Positions 15,432-23,172 of a DNA stretch of 40,360 bases are shown in pieces. The stretch is taken from the NCBI GenBank assembly GCA_035570275.1, contig DATMNI010000336.1, forward strand, positions 1 to 40,360. Direction: 5' to 3'. The translations under genes and the position numbers were made by a program. The stretch comes from DATMNI01 sp035570275 (GTDB taxonomy: Bacteria > Acidobacteriota > Terriglobia > Bryobacterales > Bryobacteraceae). The notes below the pieces were generated by a model. The model did no database searches and had not been told where the DNA came from. It was given only the letters and a program-made list of their open reading frames with translations. How positions within the stretch are numbered: position 1 is the first letter of the stretch; every line of letters begins with the position of its first letter.

Positions 15432-16640
15432 ATGCAATGCCAGGAAGTGGTGGAAGCCGAAGGCCACCTGATCGACTCCCATATCATGGAGAACATCTTC
15501 GACAAGGTCGTGGAGCACAACGGCCGCTTCGAAGTGCAGCAGTTCAAGATTGGCCGCACCAATAGCGAACCCTCGTATCTCCGCCTGAAAGTGGAAACGC
15601 CGGACGAGCCGTCGCTCGACCGTTTGCTGCATGAACTGCTGACGCTGGGCTGTGCTCCCGTGGATACCGGCGACGCCGCGCTGGCCGAAGTCGGCCGGGA
15701 CAAGTGTGCGCCCGAGGACTTCTACTCCACCACCAATCACAAAACCTACGTTCGCCACGGCCAGAAGTGGCTGGAAGTGGAGAACCAGCGCATGGACGCG
15801 ATGATCGTGGTCCGGGACGGCCGAGCGGCTTGCCGCCGTCTGCGCGATCTGCGCCAGGCCGACCAGATCGTCGTCGGGCTGCGCGGCATCCGGGTCATTC
15901 CCGAATCCAAAGAGCGCGACCGCCTGTCATTCGCCTTCATGTCCAACGGCATCTCCTCCGAGCGCCAGGTGGAAACCGCGGTGCGGCAGACGGCCGCGCT
16001 GGTGCGGCATGCCATGGAGCAGAAGCTCAAGGTGCTGGTGGTGGCGGGCCCGGTGGTGGTGCACACCGGTGGCGTCGCGGGTCTGGCCTGGCTCATCCGT
16101 AACGGATTCGTTCACGGTCTGCTCAGCGGCAACGCCCTGGGCGTCCACGACGTGGAGGCCGCACTGTTCGGCACCTCGCTCGGCATCCGCCTTTCCGATG
16201 GCCGCCAGGAGGAGCACGGCCACCGCAATCACATGCGCGCCATCAACGCCATCTACCACGCCGGCTCGGTCCGGCAGGCCGTCGAATCCGGCCGTTTGCA
16301 ATCGGGCATCCTCTACGAGTGCGTCCGCGCCGGCGTGCCCTTCGTGCTGGCCGGCAGCCTGCGCGACGATGGGCCGCTGCCCGACGCCATCACCGACATG
16401 AACGCCGCCCAGGACGCCTACGCAGCCGAGCTCAAAGGCGCCGGCCTGGTCCTCTGCCTCGGTACCATGCTCCACTCCATCGCCACCGGAAACATGCTGC
16501 CGAGCTGGGTGAAAATCGTTTGCGTGGACATCAACCCGGCGGTCGCCACCAAGGTCAGCGACCGCGGCACTGGCCAAGCCGTCGGCGTGGTGGCCGATGT
16601 CGGCCTCTTCCTGGATATTCTTTCGAAAACCTTAGCATGA
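15432..16640 (+). CDS. TIGR00300 family protein, ornithine cyclodeaminase-type
   Basis: 402 residues, the usual length for TIGR00300 (LOR/SDH conserved-region) proteins. The N-terminal part begins CQEVVEAEGHLIDSHIM and contains VQQFKIGRTNSEPSYLRLKV and CAPEDFYSTTNH. The C-terminal NAD-binding-like half carries VVAGPVVVHTGGVAGLAWLI, GLLSGNALGVHDVE and the family-end pattern KIVCVDINPAVATKVSDRGT. Archaeal members act as an alternative ornithine cyclodeaminase making proline; cyanobacterial relatives are fused to arginine dihydrolase. That activity is inferred here. ATG 15432 starts the protein at the family's normal N-terminus. The stop overlaps queF by ATGA. Confidence 0.8.
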   Translation: MQCQEVVEAEGHLIDSHIMENIFDKVVEHNGRFEVQQFKIGRTNSEPSYLRLKVETPDEPSLDRLLHELLTLGCAPVDTGDAALAEVGRDKCAPEDFYSTTNHKTYVRHGQKWLEVENQRMDAMIVVRDGRAACRRLRDLRQADQIVVGLRGIRVIPESKERDRLSFAFMSNGISSERQVETAVRQTAALVRHAMEQKLKVLVVAGPVVVHTGGVAGLAWLIRNGFVHGLLSGNALGVHDVEAALFGTSLGIRLSDGRQEEHGHRNHMRAINAIYHAGSVRQAVESGRLQSGILYECVRAGVPFVLAGSLRDDGPLPDAITDMNAAQDAYAAELKGAGLVLCLGTMLHSIATGNMLPSWVKIVCVDINPAVATKVSDRGTGQAVGVVADVGLFLDILSKTLA

Positions 16641-17122
16641 AACGCGCCTATACCGACGACCACGCGCGCAGCGGGGTGAACGCCCCGCTGCCCGAAATCG
16701 AAACCTGGCCCAACCAGTATGCCGATTACGAAATCGAGATCGTCATGCCGGAGTTCACCTCGGTGTGCCCCAAGACCGGTCTGCCCGATTTCGGCAAGAT
16801 CGCGCTGCGCTACATCCCCCACAAGCGCTGCCTCGAACTGAAGTCCTATAAGATGTACCTGCTGGCCTATCGTGATTTGGGGATTTTTCAGGAGAACATC
16901 GTGAACCGCATCTTGGGCGACGTGGTCAAAGCCGCCGACCCCGTGAGCGCCACCGTGATCGGCGACTTCACGCCGCGGGGCGGGCTCAGTACCCTGGTCA
17001 CCGCCTCCTGGAGCCGGGCCCGGCGGTCTGCACCAGGCCGGTCTGCACCAGGCCGGTCTGCACCAGGGCGGTCTGCACCAGGGCGGTCTGCACCAGGGAG
17101 GGCACCTCGTGGAAAGCGCTGA
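16637..17122 (+). CDS. queF: NADPH-dependent 7-cyano-7-deazaguanine reductase QueF
   Basis: Reduces preQ0 to preQ1 in queuosine biosynthesis for tRNA. The protein shows the QueF signature TSVCPKTGLPDFG with the catalytic Cys near residue 45. The substrate-binding helix ELKSYKMYLLAYRDLGIFQENI and TVIGDFTPRGGLSTLV follow. This is the short (YkvM-type, unimodular) form. The fold should end near ASWSR. The last 30 or so residues (GRSAP repeats) are encoded by a 15-bp minisatellite and look like a non-conserved tail. The start ATG overlaps the TIGR00300 stop, and its end overlaps the methyltransferase start by 14 bases. No other queuosine genes are in the window. Confidence 0.92.
   Translation: MKRAYTDDHARSGVNAPLPEIETWPNQYADYEIEIVMPEFTSVCPKTGLPDFGKIALRYIPHKRCLELKSYKMYLLAYRDLGIFQENIVNRILGDVVKAADPVSATVIGDFTPRGGLSTLVTASWSRARRSAPGRSAPGRSAPGRSAPGRSAPGRAPRGKR
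17025..17099 (+). repeat. 15-bp minisatellite at the 3' end of queF
   Basis: Five units based on GGTCTGCACCAGGCC start at 17025, 17040, 17055, 17070 and 17085. They encode the GRSAP tail of QueF. The last unit runs into the GGAGG ribosome binding site of the following gene. Confidence 0.95.
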
Positions 17123-18536
17123 ATTGATCGCCGTCCTGCGCGAGGTCCGCGACCGCGTGCGCAGCCGCAACCCGCAGACCGCGGCCGGGGCGCCCGCTGG
17201 GCCGGGGGCCGTGGGAATTCCCCTGCCCGACCTCATCGCACTGGTGCACGCGCGCGATTCGGCCCTCGGCAAGGTGGCTGCGATCGGAACCGTGAACCCG
17301 CGGTCCGGCGGCCCGGTCAACTCCGTAGTGCAAACCTGGAAGCGCCTGGTGGCCCGCGTCCTGGACTGGCACGTGCGCGAGCAGGTGGAGTTCAACCGCA
17401 AGCTCGTGGCCTGCGTGGACGCTTCCATCGAAGCGCTCACCGAAACTAACCGCGCCCTGTCCGAGATGGGCGGCCGGCTCACCGCTCAGGAAACCATCGG
17501 CAACGAGATGAAGGACATGCGTGACCACTGGGCTTCCTGGCGCCTGGATTGGGAGCGCAAGCTGGAACAGAACGAAATCCAGTTTCTGCGCAGCGTGGCC
17601 GACTTGCAAAGCGGCTTCCAGCACCGCGTCACTCTGATGGACGCCAACTACCGCGACGCCCTCCGCGACGGGCTCCGCGGCCAGCACGCCGAGTTCATGG
17701 CGGCGCTGGAGCGCAGTGGGATGGATATTCAGAAGCGCCTCTGGGCCGATCTGGAACACATCCGGCTGGAATATGAACGGTTGATTTTCTCCGAACTCCG
17801 CACCATCCGTCAGCGAGCGCAGATTACCGCCGCAGCCGCAGCCGCCACTTCAGCCGCAGAATCGCCGCCAAGCCCGGCTGCCGCCAGCACCCCGGCACCG
17901 GCCGGCTTTGACTACGGCCGCTTCGCCGAGCGGTTCCGCGGCTCCGAAGAATACGTCAAGCGCGGCCAGCAGTTCTACCTGCCGTACTTCGCGGCCTGCC
18001 GGAACATCCTCGACATCGGTTGTGGACGCGGCGAATTCCTGGAGATGGTGCGCGCTGCCGGAGTCCCCGCCAAGGGTATCGACCTCAGCGAGGAATCTGT
18101 AGCCACCTGCCGCCACAAGGGCCTCGAAGCTGAGACGGCGGACTTGTTCGTCTGGCTGGCCGATTGCCCGGCAGCATCGCTCGACGGCATCTTCTGCTCT
18201 CAGGTAGTGGAGCATTTGCCGCCGGACCGGCTCCCGGAGATGATCAAGCTCTGCGCCAGCCGTCTGGCGCGCAACGGCGTCATCGCCATCGAGACCCCGA
18301 ACCCCGAGTGCCTCGCCATTTTCGCCACCCACTTCTACCTGGACCCAACGCACCAGCGGCCGGTCCCACACCCGCTGCTGGCCTTCTATCTGGAAGAGTT
18401 CGGCATGGGAAACATCGAGGTGCGCAAGCTGTCCCCGGCTGTCGAGTCCATGCCTTCGCTGGCTTCGTTACCGGAAGATTTTCGGCAGACGTTTTTCGGC
18501 GGACTGGATTACGCGATTCTGGCGAGGAAATTGTGA
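17109..18536 (+). CDS. Coiled-coil class I SAM methyltransferase
   Basis: 475 residues. The N-terminal 250 are charged and helical, with a likely coiled coil across about 90-245 (EFNRKLVACVDASIEALTET and on). An Ala/Pro linker follows. The C-terminal Rossmann methyltransferase has motif I ILDIGCGRGEFLE (near 299), GIDLSEE as motif II and SQVVEHLPPDRLPEM, with a TPNPECLAIFATHFYLDPTH signature. Similar C-domains occur in polysaccharide clusters, for instance WbdD-like chain terminators whose coiled coil measures O-antigen length. That parallel is inference. GTG 17109 has GGAGG 7 bases upstream and overlaps queF. It converges on the PDZ gene, with one base between the stop codons. Confidence 0.8.
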   Translation: MESAELIAVLREVRDRVRSRNPQTAAGAPAGPGAVGIPLPDLIALVHARDSALGKVAAIGTVNPRSGGPVNSVVQTWKRLVARVLDWHVREQVEFNRKLVACVDASIEALTETNRALSEMGGRLTAQETIGNEMKDMRDHWASWRLDWERKLEQNEIQFLRSVADLQSGFQHRVTLMDANYRDALRDGLRGQHAEFMAALERSGMDIQKRLWADLEHIRLEYERLIFSELRTIRQRAQITAAAAAATSAAESPPSPAAASTPAPAGFDYGRFAERFRGSEEYVKRGQQFYLPYFAACRNILDIGCGRGEFLEMVRAAGVPAKGIDLSEESVATCRHKGLEAETADLFVWLADCPAASLDGIFCSQVVEHLPPDRLPEMIKLCASRLARNGVIAIETPNPECLAIFATHFYLDPTHQRPVPHPLLAFYLEEFGMGNIEVRKLSPAVESMPSLASLPEDFRQTFFGGLDYAILARKL

Positions 18537-18537
18537 G

Positions 18538-19437
18538 TTAAGTGGCCGCGACCGTCTGCGTCGCGACCCTGAGGGTCGCGACCACTTCCACACCCACCCG
18601 GATGCTCCCGCGGTCTTCCATCGTCACCGTCAGCGGCATCTCCTTCTTGTTTCGCACCACCGTCAGGGTAAACGTTTTCTTTGACCGCAACCCGCGCAGC
18701 GTTCGCGTAATCTCCGAGGAACTGCCAACCTTGGAGTCGTCCACTTTCACGATCACGTCGCCAGCCTTGAGCCCGGCCTTCTCGGCGGCGGAATTCCGCT
18801 TCACCGCTTTCACCAGCACACCCTCCTTCACTCCGAAGAAGTCGGCCAGTTGTTCCTGCGACTCCAGCGATTCGCCTTCGATCCCCAGCATCTGGCTCTG
18901 ATAAGCCATGCTGAACCGCGGAATATCGATGTTAATGTTGGGCATTGGCGGCATTGGCGGCATTGCCGGCACGGTGAAATTCCACCCGCCGTCGTCGCTC
19001 GTAATCACCGTTCCTTTGCGCTCGCCCACCGTGGCGGTAATAGTCTGCGCGGCTCCGCTGCGCCACACCCCGACTTTCACCTGCCTGCCCGGAGGCGTCT
19101 CGCGCACCAGCCGCTGGAACTGTTCGATGCCCTGCACGGCCTGCCCGTTGTAATCCAGCACCACGTCGCCTTCCTTGATACCAGCCTTGGCGGCCGGGCC
19201 GTCATCCACGATGCTGGTCACTTCCACGCCGCGCTCTTCTTTCAGGTTGAGCGCCCTGGCGCGGTCGGTGGTAATATCCACCACGCCGATCCCCATGTAG
19301 CTGCCGCCGTGCTGCACCACGTATGTGCCCGCGGCCGCGCGGGCCCGCGGCGCCGTGGAAGGTTGTCCGAAGGTTGCGGTAGCGGCGACGCTCACCGCTG
19401 CCAGGCACGCCAGACTAAATCCCCAGTTTATTCTCAT
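18538..19437 (-). CDS. Exported double-PDZ protein without protease domain
   Basis: 299 residues. The signal peptide (FSLACLAAVSVAATATFG) is followed by PDZ1 (about 45-135, YMGIGVVDITTDRARAL ... GIKEGDVVLDYNGQ) and a Pro/Met-rich linker (PPMPPMPNINIDIP). PDZ2 comes next (about 180-275, EGVLVKAVKRNSAAEKAGLKAGDVIVKVD). No trypsin-like or S41 catalytic region is present, so it probably binds C-termini of envelope proteins rather than cutting them. The start lies 9 bases after the DUF4097 stop and has an AGAGGTGG site, so it is the last gene of the sigma-factor operon. Its final 15 residues (VVATLRVATQTVAAT) are encoded by a palindromic element and look acquired. Confidence 0.85.
   Translation of the reverse strand: MRINWGFSLACLAAVSVAATATFGQPSTAPRARAAAGTYVVQHGGSYMGIGVVDITTDRARALNLKEERGVEVTSIVDDGPAAKAGIKEGDVVLDYNGQAVQGIEQFQRLVRETPPGRQVKVGVWRSGAAQTITATVGERKGTVITSDDGGWNFTVPAMPPMPPMPNINIDIPRFSMAYQSQMLGIEGESLESQEQLADFFGVKEGVLVKAVKRNSAAEKAGLKAGDVIVKVDDSKVGSSSEITRTLRGLRSKKTFTLTVVRNKKEMPLTVTMEDRGSIRVGVEVVATLRVATQTVAAT
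18560..18582. repeat. Perfect inverted repeat in the PDZ gene tail
   Basis: GTCGCGACCC (18560-18569) and GGGTCGCGAC (18573-18582) form a perfect 10-bp stem with loop TGA. A wider pairing, AAGTGGCCGCGACC (18540-18553) with 18575-18588, also exists with one mismatch. It sits at the convergent junction of two genes and could stop transcription from both sides while also encoding the PDZ protein's last residues. Confidence 0.75.
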
Positions 19438-19446
19438 CGCCCACCT

Positions 19447-20646
19447 CTACTTTTGTTTCCGGATAAAAATTGTTCCGGCGGTCGCCGAAATCTGCAGCAG
19501 CGGGCCGCCGCCATTCACCGGGCCCTCGGCAAACAACTGCCGGCCCTGACGCCGCGGCTGCACTCCGGGATACTCCGATATGATTCGCCGCATCGTGTCC
19601 GCCATTTCGTTCTGCGCCCGCACCATCACACCCACGTCAGACGGGATCCACACGGTGATGTCACCGTTGCCCGTCGCCAGAAAAGAATCGGCCACCCGGC
19701 CCGCCAGCAGGCTCGCCATGATGTTGCCCAGCGAGGTGGAGACGCGCATGGCTCCAGTAATATTGCTCACCCGGATGCCGCCGCTGCCCGATTCGCACTG
19801 CACACCCGCCGCCGCGCCCACCTGCACCGGCCCAGCCCCATTGCGCGCCATCACGATGCCATTTGCTTTGTCCACAATGATCTGCCCGCCGCCGGTGCCC
19901 GCTGTCACCGGGCCGCCCGCCTTCAGGATGTGGACACCGCCGGCACCGGTTTCCGCGCGCACCGCAGCCCCGATGTCATTGGCCACAATATCGCCGCCTA
20001 CAGTCTCCATTACGGCTTCGCCCGACACCGTGCCCACCGTGATTTTGCCCGCTCCGGACGAGCAATGGAGGCTGCCATTCACCAGCCCGACCCGAATGTC
20101 GCCGCCGCCGGTAACCGCCTTGCAATCGCCGCGAACGTGGTCGACCGAAAGTTCGCCCGCGCCCGTGTCCACCGTCAGAGGCCCGTTGACTCCGGCCGCC
20201 ACGACGGGACCATCCGAGGTTGATATCTCGACGGCGCTCAACCACGGAGCCTTCACCGTTACGGTGGAAACCACCGGACCACCGGGCGCCGTCAGCACCG
20301 TCCAGCCGCCCACCGGCGCCACGCGCACTGCGTAGCGTTCCAGCACCCTTTGGGCCTGCGCCTCCGTCCGCGCCGTCACGCCGACTCGAACGGTATACTG
20401 CAGACGGCTCGCCGTACCCCCCTGGAACGTCACCGGCCCGTGAGCGTTCACCCGCAGACGCTGGCCCGCCGGCTCCGAGCCGGAATAGACCCGCACCCAG
20501 CGGTCGCCGTCGTGCGCCAGCCTGGGTTGTCCCGGTCCGGGCTGCCCCGGTCTGGGCTGCCCCAGCGCCAACAACGGCAGAAGCGCCACCGCGGTCAAAA
20601 ACTTTACGCGTGCTCTTCCCGGGCTAAAATGTACCGACAGACGCAT
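19447..20646 (-). CDS. Exported DUF4097-type beta-helical protein
   Basis: 399 residues: an N-terminal signal (FLTAVALLPLLALG), a GQPGPGQPRL linker encoded by a 15-bp repeat, a globular part to about residue 130, then a long beta-solenoid-like region. The solenoid repeats short Gly-rich turns with Thr/Asn ladders (GPLTVDTGAGELSVDHVRG, GGDIVANDIGAAVRAETGAGG). DUF4097 proteins often sit with sigma/anti-sigma pairs and are thought to act at the envelope; biochemical activity is unknown. ATG 20646 lies 20 bases inside the end of the anti-sigma gene, so translation is probably coupled. The next gene starts 9 bases after its stop. Confidence 0.8.
   Translation of the reverse strand: MRLSVHFSPGRARVKFLTAVALLPLLALGQPRPGQPGPGQPRLAHDGDRWVRVYSGSEPAGQRLRVNAHGPVTFQGGTASRLQYTVRVGVTARTEAQAQRVLERYAVRVAPVGGWTVLTAPGGPVVSTVTVKAPWLSAVEISTSDGPVVAAGVNGPLTVDTGAGELSVDHVRGDCKAVTGGGDIRVGLVNGSLHCSSGAGKITVGTVSGEAVMETVGGDIVANDIGAAVRAETGAGGVHILKAGGPVTAGTGGGQIIVDKANGIVMARNGAGPVQVGAAAGVQCESGSGGIRVSNITGAMRVSTSLGNIMASLLAGRVADSFLATGNGDITVWIPSDVGVMVRAQNEMADTMRRIISEYPGVQPRRQGRQLFAEGPVNGGGPLLQISATAGTIFIRKQK
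20524..20568. repeat. 15-bp minisatellite in the DUF4097 gene
   Basis: Three 15-bp units start at 20524, 20539 and 20554, based on GGGCTGCCCCGGTCT. They encode the GQPRP / GQPGP / GQPRL linker just after the signal peptide. Confidence 0.85.
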
Positions 20647-21598
20647 TCATGTCCTTCAGCGCCTTGGCAACCTTCAGGCGCACCGCGTTGTTGTCTTCCT
20701 TCTGAACCAGATCCTGCAGCATTCCCACAGTGGACTCGTCGCGGCGCGACACCAGCAGATCCACCGCTTGCATACGAATGGCGTAATTGTCGTCGGAGAG
20801 CAGCACGCGAGCCAGCGTCTTGCGCACTTCCGCGTCCCCCGCCAGCGGCTTCAACCCTTCCAGCGCTTTCCAGCGCACGCCCGCGTTGGTATCGAACATC
20901 GCATTGATGAAGGCGTCGCGCACCTCCGTGGAGCCGGCCCGCGCCCGCAACAGGTCCATAGATTCCACGCGCACGGCCTCATTGTCACCGTGGGCCGCCG
21001 CCAGCAGCAGCCGCTGAATGTTGGAGTCGTCCATGCGGCCTGAAACCACGTGCCGCCGGGTCTCGTCGAAGGCGATCTCCACGTGGCCCGAAGGATCCGG
21101 ACGCACCGACCGCACCGTGGACAGGGCTTCGTCCGGAACGAAGCCGGCGCTGGTGGCCGGGAGCACCGACCCAGTGGGCGACGCGCTGGTCAACCCGGTG
21201 GTCAACCCGCCTGTCAGCCCAGTGGTCATCCGCGACGCGAAGAAGCCCAGCGCGATCAGCGCCAGCGCGGCAACCGGCCGCCGCAGGCGGTCCAGGCCGG
21301 CCAGCGAACCGCCCATGGCTTCCAAGAACAACTTCCAGGCACTCCTGGTGGATTTCTCCAGCCGCGGCGCGCCGCCCTGAATCGCCGCCATTAAATCCGC
21401 CCGGCAATCCTCCAGCAGGAAGGGCCCCGGCGCCAGGCTGCGCCGGTCGAGTGCGGCCGCCAGAGTCCGCTGCCGCTCCAACTCGCGCGCGCATCCGGCG
21501 CAGGAGTGGGTGTGCTCCTCGATGCGGTCTTCCTCTTCCGGCGCAAGCTCGCCATAATAATAAAGCGGAATCAGCTTCGAAATCGAGTCGCAGTTCAT
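20624..21598 (-). CDS. ZAS-type anti-sigma factor with HEAT repeats
   Basis: 324 residues. The N-terminus carries a complete ZAS zinc signature, Cys3, His29, Cys33 and Cys36 (HTHSCAGC), as in anti-sigma factors that hold ECF sigma factors. One membrane helix (about 107-122, VAALALIALGFFAS) leads to a Gly/Thr linker made of a 12-bp repeat. About 150 residues of HEAT-like helical repeats follow (NEAVRVESMDLLRAR, NAGVRWKALEGLKPL, NYAIRMQAVDLLVSR, NNAVRLKVAKALKDM), probably outside the membrane. ATG 21598 overlaps the sigma stop as ATGA. HEAT repeats would give a protein-binding sensor. It is probably released by proteolysis or partner binding, which is inference. Confidence 0.85.
   Translation of the reverse strand: MNCDSISKLIPLYYYGELAPEEEDRIEEHTHSCAGCARELERQRTLAAALDRRSLAPGPFLLEDCRADLMAAIQGGAPRLEKSTRSAWKLFLEAMGGSLAGLDRLRRPVAALALIALGFFASRMTTGLTGGLTTGLTSASPTGSVLPATSAGFVPDEALSTVRSVRPDPSGHVEIAFDETRRHVVSGRMDDSNIQRLLLAAAHGDNEAVRVESMDLLRARAGSTEVRDAFINAMFDTNAGVRWKALEGLKPLAGDAEVRKTLARVLLSDDNYAIRMQAVDLLVSRRDESTVGMLQDLVQKEDNNAVRLKVAKALKDMNASVGTF
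21186..21233. repeat. 12-bp minisatellite in the anti-sigma gene
   Basis: Four 12-bp units (21186, 21198, 21210, 21222) based on GTGGTCAACCCG. They encode the GLTT/GLTG linker immediately after the membrane helix, in frame. Confidence 0.75.
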
Positions 21599-22248
21599 GT
21601 GAAGTCTCCTAACACCGCGCGCATTTTCTGAGTTGCCCGAAAGAGGCAATTCTTGGCGGCTTCTTCCGTGGTCCCCAGCATCTCGCCGATGTTTCGCAAA
21701 CGCAATCCCTGGTAATGCCGTAGTTCGAAAACCATGCGCTCCCTCGGCGTCAGCCCATCCAGCGCGCCTTCAATCCTTTGTTTCAACTCCCGGTTCCACA
21801 TGCTCCGTTCCGGATCGGCGTGGGCCGATTCCTCTTCGAAGACGTCCATTCGGTCGATTGGTCCCTCGGATGTGTCTACCACCGCCGGCTCTTCCTTGCG
21901 GACCTTTCGTTTGCGCAACTGATCCAGACAGATATTGGTCACAATCCGGTACAACCAGGTATGGAAGCTGCAATCGAAACGGAAGGAGTGGAGGTTCCGG
22001 TAGACCCTCAGAAACGCTTCCTGGTAAACGTCGCGCGCATCTTCGGGCGATCGCAACAGGTTCATGGCGAGTCTGAGCACACTTTGGTCGTATGTGCGTA
22101 CCAGTTGCTCAAAGGCGTCCTGGTCGCCGCCCTGCGCCGCCCGAATTAACGAATCAACCTGTGGACTCAATCGGGCGCCTGCCGCTCCGGCTGCATCTTG
22201 CGCCATATTTTCACGTTTCGAACTGCGGGTTTCCAGCTCCCATTCCAC
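21595..22248 (-). CDS. ECF-type RNA polymerase sigma factor
   Basis: 217 residues, with region 2 (DAFEQLVRTYDQSVLRLAMN, EDARDVYQEAFLRVYRNL, FHTWLYRIVTNICLDQLRKR) and region 4 (LTPRERMVFELRHYQGLRLR, IGEMLGTTEEAAKNCLFRAT). It directs RNA polymerase to stress promoters. ATG 22248 has AGGTGG just before it; ATG 22206 is an alternative start. It is the first gene of a four-gene operon ending with the PDZ protein. A loose ECF-like promoter (TGACAT at 22287-22282, CGTC at 22267-22264, minus strand) lies just upstream and could mean autoregulation, but this is weak. Confidence 0.93.
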   Translation of the reverse strand: MEWELETRSSKRENMAQDAAGAAGARLSPQVDSLIRAAQGGDQDAFEQLVRTYDQSVLRLAMNLLRSPEDARDVYQEAFLRVYRNLHSFRFDCSFHTWLYRIVTNICLDQLRKRKVRKEEPAVVDTSEGPIDRMDVFEEESAHADPERSMWNRELKQRIEGALDGLTPRERMVFELRHYQGLRLRNIGEMLGTTEEAAKNCLFRATQKMRAVLGDFT

Positions 22249-22416
22249 CTACCTGTGAACTTCGACGCGCCTGTTGCAATAATGTCACGGTTTTAGTGTG
22301 CGATTTTGAGAAAGAACCGGCCATCACTGCCAAAAAAGTTTACACGCCCGAGTTACCGATGGCAACTGGCTGGCCCCGCCCTGCCGGGACCGCATGGTCA
22401 AAGGCCTCCTGGAGGT

Positions 22417-22826
22417 TCATAGGAACAACGCCGCGAATGCGCGCGCGGAGACGATCCGCGTGCCTTTGTGGTGTTCGAGCACAAGCAAGCCGCTCTTGTC
22501 GCCTGTCACCAGATAATCGGCCCTGCCCGCTTCGGACAAGGCCAGCAGAAAATCGTCACTGGGATCGGGAGAGCGTTCTACGCGCGGCAGGGGATCGATA
22601 TCCTCGGCGAGCTTCTTCACCTGGTTGATCAGGCGGCCAGCCTTGTGTGGTTTGACGAGTTCGGCCACACGCGGCTTTTGCAGCGTGGAGCGCAGTTCGT
22701 CAACGTGCATTGCGCAGGTCAGGAGCGTAAATTTCCGTCCAGCCAGACGTCAACGATAGCGGCGGGCTTACTCGAAGGTGCGATCAGGGCGGACACGAGG
22801 ATGTTGGTGTCGAGAACCACGCGCAT
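22417..22826 (-). pseudogene. PIN-domain toxin, frameshifted
   Basis: The minus strand opens MRVVLDTNILVSALIAPSSK (first PIN acidic residue Asp6) and stops early after DGNLRS. The adjacent frame then continues TLLTCAMHVDELRSTLQKPR through DPSDDFLLALSEAGRADYLV and TGDKSGLLVLEHHKGTRIVS, the C-terminal two-thirds of a COG1569-type PIN nuclease with its remaining acidic residues. One missing base in the GGAAATTT stretch (about 22728-22735) explains both. The start overlaps the antitoxin stop by one base, as expected for a toxin-antitoxin pair. The toxin is probably inactive unless frameshifting restores it. Confidence 0.85.
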
Positions 22827-23095
22827 CAGGCTTTGTCGGCCTTCTCTTTGGTGCGGCATTCCGCGCGGACCTCGCTGACGGCCTCGTCGACGATGCGCTG
22901 AATTTCATCCGGGTCGGCATCGGCGTTGCGCGCTCTGATGTCCTGAATGGTGCACTGAAGCACGCGTCGGCGGACAGCCTCCTCGATGAATTTCGAGAGA
23001 TCGCCCTTTTTCATGCCTTGGGCACCCAGGAACGTGCGTAGGGTCTGGTCGGTGTCCTTCGAGACCTTGATGCTCCAGCGAACGGTTTCTTCCAT
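22826..23095 (-). CDS. Ribbon-helix-helix antitoxin of the PIN module
   Basis: 89 residues. An N-terminal beta strand (ETVRWSIKVSKDTDQTLRTF) and helix pair (KKGDLSKFIEEAVRRRVL) form a ribbon-helix-helix DNA-binding fold. A charged C-terminal tail (DEIQRIVDEAVSEVRAE) would bind the toxin. The reading frame is intact although its toxin partner is broken. It overlaps the PIN start by one base. Confidence 0.75.
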   Translation of the reverse strand: MEETVRWSIKVSKDTDQTLRTFLGAQGMKKGDLSKFIEEAVRRRVLQCTIQDIRARNADADPDEIQRIVDEAVSEVRAECRTKEKADKA

Positions 23096-23172
23096 CTGGC
23101 TATGCAGTTAGGTAGATAAACCTATACATCCAGTTTAACCCGGAACGGGCTTGGCTGGCCATCAGTTTAGCC

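Noticed and set aside
18850..20223. 457-codon plus-strand open frame opposite the PDZ and DUF4097 genes
   Set aside because: Antisense to two well-supported genes, His/Arg-rich composition typical of GC-rich shadows, no domain.
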